Shown one piece after another: positions 25,140 to 33,648 of a stretch of 60,511 nucleotides of DNA. Source of the stretch: Hominisplanchenecus_A murintestinalis (GTDB taxonomy: Bacteria; Bacillota; Clostridia; Lachnospirales; Lachnospiraceae); NCBI RefSeq assembly GCF_943193015.1, contig NZ_CALPCM010000017.1, positions 1 through 60,511 of the forward strand, read 5' to 3'. The translations under genes and the position numbers were made by a program. Positions within the stretch are counted from its first letter, which is position 1, and each line of letters begins with the position of its first letter. The notes under the pieces were generated by a model. It did no database searches. It saw only the letters and a program-made list of their open reading frames with translations, and was not told where the DNA came from.

Positions 25140-26888
25140 TTAATCACGAACCTTGATATGAACCTCACGAAGCTGCTGCTCCGTCACAAATCCCGGCGCG
25201 CCGCACATCAGATCCTGCGCGCTTCCACTCATAGGAAATGCGATGACCTCGCGAATATTTTCTTCCTCACACAGCAGCATAATCATCCGGTCAATGCCAG
25301 GTGCCATTCCCGCATGGGGCGGCGCGCCAAACTGAAACGCATTGTAAAGCGCCCCAAACTTCGCCTTCAACGTTTCCTCATCATATCCTGCGATTTCAAA
25401 AGCTTTCACCATAATATCGATATCATGGTTCCGCACCGCACCAGAGGAAAGTTCCACGCCGTTACATACAATATCATACTGATACGCCAAAATGTCAAGC
25501 GGGTCTTTCGTATTCAGGGCTTCCAGACCTCCCTGCGGCATGGAAAACGGGTTGTGCGTAAATCCAATCTGCTTCGTCTCCTCATCGTACTCATACATTG
25601 GAAAATCATTCACGTAACAGAAGCGGTAGGCCTTTTTCTCAATCAAATCCAGCTTTTCCCCAAGCTCTGTACGAATCTGTCCCGCATAAAGGTTCGCCCT
25701 GCTCTCCTTATCCGCAATAAAGAAAATCGTGTCGCCTGCTTCCAGACGCGCCAGCTCCCTCATCTCGGTTTTCATCTCCTCCGGGATAAATTTATCAATT
25801 GGGCCTTTGTAGGACAGATCCTCCATCACTTCCAGATATCCCAGTCCGCCCATGCCAATCGACTGGGCGAACTTCAGAAGCTTTTCATGGAAACCCTTCG
25901 ACATCTCCGCATGTACCTTAATCGCGCGGACAGTCTTTTTATGGAAAGGCTTAAAGCTGCATCTCTGGAAAAATTCTGTCACGTCCAGGATGCGCAGCGG
26001 ATTTCTGAGATCCGGCTTATCCGTGCCAAACTCCAGCATCGCCTGTGTGTAGCTGATGATCGGAAACGGCGCTTTCGTTACCTCATATCCTTCCGGCGCA
26101 AACTTCTCAAATGCCGCCGCCAGTACTTCCTCGCCTACGGCAAACACGTCCTCCTGCGTGGCGAAGCTCATCTCGAAGTCAAGCTGGTAAAACTCTCCCG
26201 GCGAGCGGTCTGCCCTGGCATCCTCGTCCCGGAAACAGGGGGCAATCTGGAAATACTTATCAAACCCCGACACCATCAGAAGCTGCTTATACTGCTGGGG
26301 CGCCTGCGGCAGCGCGTAAAACTGCCCCTTGTATTTTCTGGACGGAACGATATAATCCCTGGCTCCCTCCGGCGAGGACGCGCACAGGATCGGCGTCTGG
26401 ATTTCCAGAAATCCCAATTCCGTCATCTTCTGTCTCAGGAAGCTGATAACCTTTGAGCGGAACACGATATTATCCTTCACTTTGCTGTTCCGCAAATCCA
26501 GAAAACGGTATTTCAGCCTGACGTCCTCCCGGACTTCCTTCGAAGTCATGACCTCAAAAGGTACCTGCTGGTACACCTTTCCCAGAACCTCCACCGTTTC
26601 CGCCGCCAGCTCGATCGTCCCCGTTGGAATCCTCGGATTGTAGGTCTCCTCATCCCTCTTTCTGAGCATTCCCTTCACCGTCACACAGGCTTCTCTTCCG
26701 ATATCCTTAAGCAGTGCATCATCGTGAAGCACCACCTGAAGTTCCCCATACATATCCCGCAGATCCACAAAGGTAATCCCGCCGTGGTCGCGGATATTTT
26801 CTACCCATCCGGCAACTCTTATTTCTCTGCCCATATCTGCTTCGCTGAGCTTATCAAATGTCACGTCTCTGTAAATGCCTTCTTTCAT
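25140..26888 (-). CDS. aspS: Aspartyl-tRNA synthetase (bacterial type)
   Basis: This 582-residue class II synthetase has an N-terminal OB anticodon-binding domain, catalytic motif 2 with FRDEDARADRSPGEF, a GAD insert domain and motif 3 (GIDRMIMLL). Its place at the head of gatCAB suggests a non-discriminating enzyme that also makes Asp-tRNA(Asn) for transamidation. That is an inference; an asparaginyl-tRNA synthetase elsewhere would weaken it. The second ATG (26888) has the better spacing to GGAGG than the ATG at 26894. Expression is controlled by the upstream T-box. Confidence 0.96.
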   Translation of the reverse strand: MKEGIYRDVTFDKLSEADMGREIRVAGWVENIRDHGGITFVDLRDMYGELQVVLHDDALLKDIGREACVTVKGMLRKRDEETYNPRIPTGTIELAAETVEVLGKVYQQVPFEVMTSKEVREDVRLKYRFLDLRNSKVKDNIVFRSKVISFLRQKMTELGFLEIQTPILCASSPEGARDYIVPSRKYKGQFYALPQAPQQYKQLLMVSGFDKYFQIAPCFRDEDARADRSPGEFYQLDFEMSFATQEDVFAVGEEVLAAAFEKFAPEGYEVTKAPFPIISYTQAMLEFGTDKPDLRNPLRILDVTEFFQRCSFKPFHKKTVRAIKVHAEMSKGFHEKLLKFAQSIGMGGLGYLEVMEDLSYKGPIDKFIPEEMKTEMRELARLEAGDTIFFIADKESRANLYAGQIRTELGEKLDLIEKKAYRFCYVNDFPMYEYDEETKQIGFTHNPFSMPQGGLEALNTKDPLDILAYQYDIVCNGVELSSGAVRNHDIDIMVKAFEIAGYDEETLKAKFGALYNAFQFGAPPHAGMAPGIDRMIMLLCEEENIREVIAFPMSGSAQDLMCGAPGFVTEQQLREVHIKVRD

Positions 26889-26926
26889 CGTCATTCTCCT
26901 CCGCTTTCATAAATTTTCTGAAAACA

Positions 26927-26990
26927 AAACCGCCGCAAAGGTACAGACACAGTATCGTTCCATGTCTTTTCCGCACCTTTGCAGCAGTTT
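26927..26990 (-). terminator. Second terminator-like hairpin in the aspS leader
   Basis: Bases 26927-26942 pair with 26975-26990 to give a 16-bp stem with two G-U pairs and a 32-base loop. It is followed on the minus strand by the T-rich GTTTTGTTTTC. It lies after the T-box terminator and before the aspS ribosome site, so transcripts that escape the T-box must pass it. Confidence 0.6.
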
Positions 26991-27011
26991 CTATGAATTC
27001 CGGGATACATA

Positions 27012-27308
27012 GAAAAAGCCCCGGAATATTTTACTATTCCGGGACGGATATGATCACATCATCCGCGGTACCACCCGCATTGCAAATGCTCTTGCATTTA
27101 CCTCTCTATACGCTTAACGCGCGTCCACGTACTGACCTACTTACTCACCTCTGCCCTGCTTCCAACCACACGGCACACTATTCTCTTCGACCAGTCGGCT
27201 CCGGAGTGTTCCCTGTCTGCCCCTTCCCTTAAACAGCGCTCTCAGTCAGCGGCGCTGTATTCCTGTCAAGTTCCAAAGCAAGAGTCTCTTTCTTCGCCTT
27301 TATTTTAT
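27012..27308 (-). promoter_or_regulatory. T-box riboswitch controlling aspS-gatCAB
   Basis: On the minus strand the T-box sequence GGGTGGTACCGCGG is at 27063-27076. The terminator stem CCCGGAATA/TATTCCGGG with a T-run is at 27012-27043. About 230 bases of structured stem I-III sequence lie upstream. Uncharged tRNA binding would favour antitermination. A GAC triplet at 27215-27217 (followed by A) is a possible Asp specifier, but I could not fold stem I well enough to be sure. The region 26895-27471 otherwise holds no gene. Confidence 0.9.
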
Positions 27309-27315
27309 GTCCTGT

Positions 27316-27344
27316 ATCTTAGCACAGTTAAAAAAGGATTGCAA
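27316..27344 (-). promoter_or_regulatory. Promoter of the aspS T-box transcript
   Basis: On the minus strand TTGCAA (27339-27344) and TAAGAT (27316-27321) are separated by 17 bases, with a TGC extension before the -10. Transcription would start near 27308, at the 5' edge of the T-box leader. Confidence 0.65.
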
Positions 27345-27471
27345 GGGGGTTTTTCAAAAATCACTGATTTCCCCTTTAAAACAGACGGAAACCAACCCGG
27401 ATTCCCCCCCAGTCCGGCTGGCTCACAGGGTCTATTTTTGAAAATACGCTGATGGACACATGGTGTGAATA

Positions 27472-28485
27472 TTAACGAAACGCTGCCAGCATACTGGCCG
27501 CTGCGCCAATGACAATCGCATGCCGCTTCCATGTCAGGCTCAGATATCCGATAAATTCACGGATGAGTGCGTTTAACGTAAAATACCACTTTGTTTTCGC
27601 CCCAAATCCCACGCATTTTATCCCCTGCTGTCTTGCCAGTATCAATGCCCGGAACACATGGTAAGCCGTCGTAACAATGATAATTTTGGAGGCTTTTTTA
27701 TCCATCATGTTTCTTGAAAACAAAAGGTTTTCTTCCGTTGAAACAGACTCCTGCTCCATCAGGATTCGATTCGCGTCCCCTCCATGCTCCGCCGCATACG
27801 CCGCCATAGCCCTGCTTTCGGGAATATCCTCCCCAGGTCCCTGACCACCGGACATGATTACTCTCGCCCCTGGGTTGCAGCGCATCAGTTCCATCCCTTT
27901 TTCAATCCGCGCCGCAAGCAGCGGCGTTACCTTCTCTCCAAGAATCCCGGCTCCCAGCACAACAATATAGTCCGCATTTCTCCTCTTTTTCAGATGGACA
28001 AGATTGACAATAGCAGACAGAGAATACATAGCCATCAGGGACAATACATAGACTGCCGCAAAGCTGATTACCGTATACAGTCTTGTCCCCCATGTATTCC
28101 TTTCCAACCCTCTAACCATAGGCCAGACAGCCAAATAGGCAAACAGCAAAACCGAAAACAGCATCGACAGCATATTCGCGGGTTTCATTCCCTCATGCCG
28201 GATCATCTTGATCCCCTCAACAAAAAAGATAAGAACCAGAATACCCGGAAATGCGATGATGCAAAGTACCGCCAAAATGAGCAGGATATTCAAAATCCAA
28301 ATCACCAGTTCATGCGACGCCAGCCATCCGGCATGTTCCGATAAAACGAACAGCGCCAACACAGCCAGGCATATCATCATGACAAAGAAAGATACCCCAC
28401 TCCATAAAGTCCTGGGTTCACGTATCATGATTCCTGCAAAGATACAAAACGATATCAAAAATATAATAAGTGCAAACTGCCACAT
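27472..28485 (-). CDS. YdcF-family (DUF218) membrane protein
   Basis: This 337-residue protein has about five membrane helices in residues 1-165 and a C-terminal DUF218/YdcF domain. That domain shows YIVVLGAGILG near 175, MSGGQGPGEDIPES near 210 and VTTAYHVFRA near 265. Related proteins (SanA, ElyC, YdcF) affect envelope integrity, but the reaction is not known. It is a stand-alone gene upstream of which lies the HEPN/MNT pair. Confidence 0.82.
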   Translation of the reverse strand: MWQFALIIFLISFCIFAGIMIREPRTLWSGVSFFVMMICLAVLALFVLSEHAGWLASHELVIWILNILLILAVLCIIAFPGILVLIFFVEGIKMIRHEGMKPANMLSMLFSVLLFAYLAVWPMVRGLERNTWGTRLYTVISFAAVYVLSLMAMYSLSAIVNLVHLKKRRNADYIVVLGAGILGEKVTPLLAARIEKGMELMRCNPGARVIMSGGQGPGEDIPESRAMAAYAAEHGGDANRILMEQESVSTEENLLFSRNMMDKKASKIIIVTTAYHVFRALILARQQGIKCVGFGAKTKWYFTLNALIREFIGYLSLTWKRHAIVIGAAASMLAAFR

Positions 28486-28600
28486 AACTACCTCTCTTTA
28501 TGGTAAATCAGCCTTTCGGCATAAATTATATTGTTTTCAGAGAATCACCATAATACACGGCAACCTCCTTTTCTATCTTCTGAAATTCAGGAATATAACT

Positions 28601-28930
28601 TTAAATAATCCTCCCTGCCAGTTCCTTCGCGGCATTTCCATCATAAATATGAGCCATATCATTTCTTTCTCTGAGCATTTTCAGCCAAAGCTCCCCATCA
28701 AAAAGGGGATATACGGAATAGGCTTCTTTGATAATGCTCCTGGGGAAACCAGTTGCAGATGCGGCGCTCCCCTCATAAGCCAGTAATTCTTTCAGAAGCT
28801 TCCATCCCAATTCAAACTGAATACAGAATTTGTCAATGATTCCTCTGATGATAAACTCATTGTCCAGCATCTCTTTGTCGGCACGTTCCAGTACACGAAG
28901 ATTTGAAACATAATTATCAAATTTCTTCAT
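28601..28930 (-). CDS. HEPN toxin, HI0074/HepT-like
   Basis: This 109-residue helical protein belongs to the nucleotidyltransferase substrate-binding (HI0074) family. It shows FELGWKLLKELLAYEG, FPRSIIKEA and the HEPN ribonuclease motif RNDMAHIY (R-x4-H-x-Y) near 89-96. HEPN toxins of this type cut RNA and are silenced by AMPylation by their MNT partner. The ATG at 28930 has an AGGAAGAG site and overlaps the upstream MNT gene by 14 bases, as usual for the pair. Confidence 0.82.
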   Translation of the reverse strand: MKKFDNYVSNLRVLERADKEMLDNEFIIRGIIDKFCIQFELGWKLLKELLAYEGSAASATGFPRSIIKEAYSVYPLFDGELWLKMLRERNDMAHIYDGNAAKELAGRII

Positions 28931-29213
28931 ATAAAACTCTTCCTTCCTCCTGAATGACTCTGCGCAGCTCCTCCTGAATCTTCCCATCCAAATTGATTAC
29001 ATCATATTTCAAAGGTGTCAATGTCTCTTCCTCGACATCCAGAGCAAAACGCAGAATATCCCCACCGCTCACGGCAAGGTCGATATCGCTGGCACGTTTA
29101 TAATCCCCTCTCGCCCTGGAGCCAAACAAAATCACTTTTTTAACCCCGCAATTATGCGCTACATTACAGATTTCCTTTATTAGCGTTTCTTTCAGCCCTG
29201 TTTCTTTTATCAT
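28917..29213 (-). CDS. Minimal nucleotidyltransferase antitoxin, MntA-like
   Basis: This 98-residue protein is a minimal pol-beta-fold nucleotidyltransferase. It has GSRARGDYKRASDIDLAV near 31-48, which holds the GS and DxD catalytic residues, and a later YDVINLD. It would AMPylate the HEPN toxin encoded just downstream. The intact catalytic residues suggest a functional antitoxin. Confidence 0.82.
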   Translation of the reverse strand: MIKETGLKETLIKEICNVAHNCGVKKVILFGSRARGDYKRASDIDLAVSGGDILRFALDVEEETLTPLKYDVINLDGKIQEELRRVIQEEGRVLYEEI

Positions 29214-29264
29214 TCTGACCTCTCTATCTGCACACTATTGATTCCTTATTCTTTAGAAGTTTTT

Positions 29265-30167
29265 TCATATACAATCTCTCCTGGTTTTGCGAATCATCCG
29301 CGTATATTTCTGTTCCGAATCCTGAAAGACTTCTATTCTCCCTTCTCTTATCATCTGCTCAATCCTGGACGCATACCACCAATCCCCTACCTGGAGCGGA
29401 TATTTCCCCAGAATATCCCCTATCAGCCTGGCTTCTTTTACCGGCGTCTCTGTAATCTCCCTTAAAATCAGAAAATCATAAAAATCCTCCGGAACTCCAA
29501 CTAACTCCCCATTCACTACTGCACGCAGGGGACTGTTACCTTCTGACAGTTCTGTCCATTTACAGCCAAACATTCTCCGCTCAGCCTCTGACAGACGCCT
29601 CTGATATTTTAAGAAAGAGCTGAATTTCTCCGCTTCTACATTCCCCCAGCTGTGATGCACAACAATAACACCGTCTGACCGTACTGTATATTCGGGCATT
29701 TCGACGGCATATACCTCATTATCCATTCCGTTCATCTGCCTGCACAGCCAATATAGGCCGCAGAGTGAATACGGCGTCCGGCTGTACCAGATGCGTACCT
29801 GCTCCCCTTTTTGTATAAAATCCATCAAGCGGCGGTATTCACGGATATTTCTTTTAATTCCTTCTTTCAGTTCTTCCCTGAATTCCTGTGAGTTGTCCCA
29901 TCCGCTCTGCAGATACATCGATAAAATCAGCTCCTGGCGGTATTCGCTGTCGAAAGTCTCCCGGATATTACCGATATCCAGCATATAGGCAAGGCAGATC
30001 ACTTCACCCGCATGTCCCGGAATTGGTATCCATGCTTCCCTCGGTGGCAGCAAATCCGCGTTTCCAAAAACGGCCGTCGGCCCGTCCTCACCGCTTATGA
30101 CTGTCTTCCGGCTTTTCGCACATTTCATAGAACCGGCTTCACTTTCCCCAAACATGACTTCTATCAT
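29265..30167 (-). CDS. DUF1835/DUF3658 family protein
   Basis: This 300-residue protein is soluble and of unknown function. The N-terminal MIEVMFGESEAGSMK opening and the central HHSWGN match the DUF1835 type. The C-terminal PLQVGDWWYASRIEQMIREG resembles DUF3658, which often follows it. The ATG at 30167 has an AAAGGAG site; the frame opens at 30284. Family recognition is by pattern only. It lies alone, 52 bases upstream of the MNT gene. Confidence 0.6.
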   Translation of the reverse strand: MIEVMFGESEAGSMKCAKSRKTVISGEDGPTAVFGNADLLPPREAWIPIPGHAGEVICLAYMLDIGNIRETFDSEYRQELILSMYLQSGWDNSQEFREELKEGIKRNIREYRRLMDFIQKGEQVRIWYSRTPYSLCGLYWLCRQMNGMDNEVYAVEMPEYTVRSDGVIVVHHSWGNVEAEKFSSFLKYQRRLSEAERRMFGCKWTELSEGNSPLRAVVNGELVGVPEDFYDFLILREITETPVKEARLIGDILGKYPLQVGDWWYASRIEQMIREGRIEVFQDSEQKYTRMIRKTRRDCI

Positions 30168-30273
30168 CTTCTTCTCCTTTAAAACAACTGCAGACACTTT
30201 CAGGTCTTCCATTCTTTTTCCTGTATAGAATACCATAAAAAGTTTAACAAATAAAGAAAATATCCTGCATGCC

Positions 30274-30333
30274 TTTACACGCATTTTACAAAAATACGGT
30301 ATGAAAGCTTACCATTATGGTGTATTCTATAAT
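30274..30333 (+). promoter_or_regulatory. PHO-box-like repeats and promoter of the phoBR-like operon
   Basis: TTTACA occurs at 30274-30279 and 30285-30290, an exact 11-base step like the TT(A/C/T)ACA repeats bound by Bacillus PhoP. A perfect -10, TATAAT, is at 30328-30333. The transcript then carries a small hairpin (30350-30371) before the GGAGG ribosome site. The same box precedes the Na/Pi gene, so autoregulation by the encoded response regulator is likely. Confidence 0.65.
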
Positions 30334-30395
30334 AAGAATATCATCTGCCCCACGGACATATCCTGTGGGAGCAAGAGCACAACTGGAGGTTTTTT

Positions 30396-31070
30396 ATGAT
30401 TTTTTGTGTTGAAGATGACAGCGGCATCCGTGACCTTATGATTTATACATTGCACGCCTCTGGCTTTGAGGCAGAGGGTTTTCCCGATGCAGGCGCGCTG
30501 TGGGAAGCCTTACGGCATACTACGCCGCAGCTGATTATGCTGGATATTATGTTGCCCGGCGAAGACGGAATCCACACGCTCAAAAAGCTGCGTTCACAGG
30601 CTTCTACCGCCAATATCCCCGTGATTATGGCTACAGCAAAAGGAACCGAATATGACAAAGTCATCGGCCTTGATTTAGGTGCGGACGACTACCTGGCAAA
30701 ACCTTTCGGAATGATGGAAATGGTATCCCGCATTAAAGCCGTCCTGAGGCGGACAATGCCAAAAGAGCCTGTAAAAACGCTGCTGATCGCCGGGCTTGAA
30801 ATGAACCTGGACAGACATACTGTCACATCAGACGGAAAGCGGGTAGAACTGACCCTGAAAGAATACGAACTGCTGCATTTGTTTATGGAACACCCCGGCC
30901 TTGTTTTTACCCGGGAGCAGCTCATGGAAAAAATCTGGGGAAACAGTTTCGTCGGCGAAACACGGACAGTTGACGTCCATATCGGAACACTCCGCACGAA
31001 ACTCGGAAGCTGCGGAGAATACATCAAAACTGTCCGCGGCGTCGGTTATCGAATGGAGGCAGGACTATGA
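30396..31070 (+). CDS. OmpR/PhoB-type response regulator
   Basis: This 224-residue regulator has an N-terminal receiver (phospho-Asp in LIMLDIMLPGEDG near 50, Lys in LAKPFG near 103) and a C-terminal winged helix (TREQLMEKIWG, RTVDVHIGTLRTKLG). It overlaps its kinase gene by ATGA. Position next to a Na/Pi symporter and PHO-like boxes suggests a phosphate-starvation regulator of the PhoB/PhoP type; that role is inferred. Confidence 0.9.
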   Translation: MIFCVEDDSGIRDLMIYTLHASGFEAEGFPDAGALWEALRHTTPQLIMLDIMLPGEDGIHTLKKLRSQASTANIPVIMATAKGTEYDKVIGLDLGADDYLAKPFGMMEMVSRIKAVLRRTMPKEPVKTLLIAGLEMNLDRHTVTSDGKRVELTLKEYELLHLFMEHPGLVFTREQLMEKIWGNSFVGETRTVDVHIGTLRTKLGSCGEYIKTVRGVGYRMEAGL

Positions 31071-32428
31071 CAAAACAAATTTTCAAAGCTGTCTGCCTGG
31101 CAGCTATTGCTGTATTTGGAGCATCACTTGTTATTATCATGGGCGCACTCTACGGATATTTTTCTGAAATGCAGATGAAACAAATCCGTATACAGTCCGA
31201 ACTCGCAGCCCGCGGTGTTGAGAATAACGGTCTTGCTTATCTGGATAGTTTAAAAGACGAGGAATACCGCGTCACCTGGATTGCTGCCGATGGCACGGTA
31301 AAATACGACAGCAGGACAGATGGCCGGACGATGGAAAATCATCTGGAACGTGAAGAAATCAGGGAAGCGCTCTCAGGCGGTATCGGGGAAAGCGCCCGCT
31401 ATTCCTCTACCCTGATGGAGCAGCAGCTTTACTGTGCCAGGAAACTCGCAGACGGAACTGTACTCAGGCTTTCCGGCACACAGTATACCTGGTGGACGCT
31501 GGCTTTGGGAATGCAGCAGCCGATTCTTCTCATAGCATCTTTCGCGATAGGTTTCTCTCTATTCCTTGCTTTCCGTTTTTCCCGGAAAATCGTAGAGCCT
31601 TTGAACAGGCTTGACCTGGATAGTCCCCGGCCGGAAGATATTTACGAGGAACTTTCTCCTCTGGTTTCCCGCATCGGCAGCCAGAAGCGCCAGTTAAAAA
31701 CACAAGCGGAGGAAAAGGCAAAAGCGGAACAGATGCGCCGCGAATTTACTGCAAACGTATCCCACGAGTTAAAAACACCCCTGCAAAGCATTTCCGGCTG
31801 CGCGGAACTGCTTCTTGGCGGTATGGTGAAACCTGAAGACGTCCCCAGATTTTCCCGGCAGATTTTCTCTGAATCCCAGAGGATGATTGTCCTGATAGAA
31901 GACATCATCAAACTATCGCATCTGGACGAAGGCGCTTCCGACATGCAATGGGAAAATGCCGACCTCTATGAGCTGGCGGAGCGCACAGCCGCCACCCTCA
32001 TGCCCGCCGCCGAAAAAGCAGGCGTTTTGCTTCTTCTCACCGGAAAGAAGTCTGTACTGTACGGCATTCCCCAGCTTCTTAGCGGAATCATTTTTAATCT
32101 CTGTGATAATGCCATCAAATACAACCATCCCGGCGGAAATGCCGTCATCCATATTTCAGATGATGAAGATACTGTATATCTGTCTGTCAGCGACAATGGC
32201 ATTGGGATTCCGCACGAACAGCAGTCCCGGATTTTTGAGCGCTTCTACCGGGTAGACAAAAGCCATTCCAAAGAGGTTGGCGGCACAGGGCTGGGGCTTT
32301 CCATTGTGAAACATTCCGCAAAGCTCCATCATGCCGAAATCCGCCTCCAAAGTACACTGGGAAAAGGTACGAAAATTACTATTTCTTTTCCCAAAAGACA
32401 CATTGTGCAGCTTCTTGCCGACAAATAA
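31067..32428 (+). CDS. PhoR-like sensor histidine kinase
   Basis: This 453-residue kinase has two membrane helices (about 8-30 and 146-167) around an extracytoplasmic domain of roughly 115 residues. A dimerisation domain follows with the phospho-acceptor His in NVSHELKTPLQ, then HATPase_c with NAIKYN, DNGIGIP and GGTGLGLS. It is translationally coupled to the regulator. Together they probably sense phosphate limitation. Confidence 0.9.
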   Translation: MTKQIFKAVCLAAIAVFGASLVIIMGALYGYFSEMQMKQIRIQSELAARGVENNGLAYLDSLKDEEYRVTWIAADGTVKYDSRTDGRTMENHLEREEIREALSGGIGESARYSSTLMEQQLYCARKLADGTVLRLSGTQYTWWTLALGMQQPILLIASFAIGFSLFLAFRFSRKIVEPLNRLDLDSPRPEDIYEELSPLVSRIGSQKRQLKTQAEEKAKAEQMRREFTANVSHELKTPLQSISGCAELLLGGMVKPEDVPRFSRQIFSESQRMIVLIEDIIKLSHLDEGASDMQWENADLYELAERTAATLMPAAEKAGVLLLLTGKKSVLYGIPQLLSGIIFNLCDNAIKYNHPGGNAVIHISDDEDTVYLSVSDNGIGIPHEQQSRIFERFYRVDKSHSKEVGGTGLGLSIVKHSAKLHHAEIRLQSTLGKGTKITISFPKRHIVQLLADK

Positions 32429-32468
32429 ACCTCTGCCTTTCCAGTTTGCTTTTGGCAAGGGCATTCTT

Positions 32469-32485
32469 TTTACATTGATTTTACA
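32469..32485 (+). promoter_or_regulatory. PHO-box-like repeat before the Na/Pi symporter
   Basis: TTTACA at 32469-32474 and 32480-32485 has the same 5-base spacer as the pair before the response regulator. Downstream is a perfect 8-bp leader hairpin, CCCGCAGC/GCTGCGGG (about 32543-32565), and a GGAGG site for the symporter. Confidence 0.65.
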
Positions 32486-32607
32486 AAACCTCGATTTCAG
32501 ATTTGATATTCCTCTGATACACTGTCAATGTACAATCAGATGTCCCGCAGCCGGCATAGCTGCGGGAACGGAATGACATCATCGAAAATTTATGGAGGAT
32601 TTTGAAA

Positions 32608-33633
32608 ATGGACATTTTTCAGGCACTTACCATGCTGGGAGGGCTTTCCCTATTTCTTTTTGGCATGAATATCATGGGAGAAACCCTGGAACACAGCGCC
32701 GGTGACAGATTAAAAGCTACTCTCGGCAAAATGACTTCCGGACGTGCCGCCGGATTCCTGACCGGATGCGGCGTAACTGCCATAATCCAAAGTTCATCGG
32801 CAACTACCGTCATGGTCGTAGGCTTTGTGAACTCGGGTCTTATGACTCTCCGCCAGGCAATCAATGTCATCATGGGCGCAAATGTAGGAACCACCATCAC
32901 AAGCTGGATACTGTCTCTTGGCGGGATAGACAGCAGCAGTTTGTGGGTAAAGCTGTTAAAGCCTTCTTCTTTCACGCCTATTTTAGCCTTTATCGGTATC
33001 ATCCTGTATATGTCCTGTAAGGAAGGCAGAAAGAAAGACGGCGGAATGATTCTGCTTGGCTTTGCAACCCTGATGTTCGGCATGGACACCATGTCCTCAG
33101 CCGTAAGCGGTCTTGCTGACATCCCGGCTTTCCGCCAGCTCTTTCTTATGTTCACAAATCCGCTCCTCGGCGTACTGGCAGGCGCAGCGCTTACTGCAGT
33201 GATCCAGTCGAGCTCTGCCTCCGTAGGAATCCTGCAGGCGTTTGCAGTCACCGGGCAGATTTCCTACGGCGCAGCTATCCCCATTATTATGGGACAGAAC
33301 ATCGGCACCTGCATTACCGCAGTTCTCTCGTCCATAGGTGCGACAAAAAATGCAAGAAGAGCCGCCTTTGTCCATCTGGCATTTAATGCCATCGGCTCCG
33401 CCATATTACTGGGAGCTTTTGTCCTGGCAAAAACTCTGTTTGCCCCGGCGCTTTTAAACAATGCCGCTTCCGGTTTCGGAATCGCCCTGAGCCATACCGT
33501 CTTTAACCTTATGTGTGTGCTGATTCTAATGCCGATGGCGCCCCTGTTGGAAAAAATGGCTATGAAAGCTATCCGTGATTCTCATGTTTCTGACAAAGCA
33601 GGGGAACGTTACTGCTCACTCCGTTCCCAGTAA
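32608..33633 (+). CDS. Na/Pi-cotransporter family protein, short form without PhoU domain
   Basis: This 341-residue membrane protein belongs to the NptA/YjbB type of sodium-phosphate cotransporters. It carries the two inverted-repeat QSSSA motifs (TAIIQSSSATT and TAVIQSSSASV) and GANVGTT/GQNIGT. Many relatives carry a C-terminal PhoU-like domain of about 200 residues; it is absent here. The ATG at 32608 is preferred over an in-frame TTG at 32602 because of GGAGG spacing. The upstream PHO-like box suggests phosphate control. Confidence 0.88.
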   Translation: MDIFQALTMLGGLSLFLFGMNIMGETLEHSAGDRLKATLGKMTSGRAAGFLTGCGVTAIIQSSSATTVMVVGFVNSGLMTLRQAINVIMGANVGTTITSWILSLGGIDSSSLWVKLLKPSSFTPILAFIGIILYMSCKEGRKKDGGMILLGFATLMFGMDTMSSAVSGLADIPAFRQLFLMFTNPLLGVLAGAALTAVIQSSSASVGILQAFAVTGQISYGAAIPIIMGQNIGTCITAVLSSIGATKNARRAAFVHLAFNAIGSAILLGAFVLAKTLFAPALLNNAASGFGIALSHTVFNLMCVLILMPMAPLLEKMAMKAIRDSHVSDKAGERYCSLRSQ

Positions 33634-33648
33634 CATCTAAATCATATC

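Noticed and set aside
25158..26456. 432-codon open frame antisense to aspS
   Set aside because: It mirrors aspS, a clearly recognised gene, and the translation is rich in Arg/His/Leu typical of antisense shadows.
27345..27471. Possible terminator after the YdcF gene
   Set aside because: Only a 5-bp stem (CCGGA/TCCGG) without a T-run is visible; too weak to annotate.
32403..32470. Possible terminator after the PhoR-like kinase
   Set aside because: CTTGCC and GGCAAG are too far apart and no clear stem with T-run forms.
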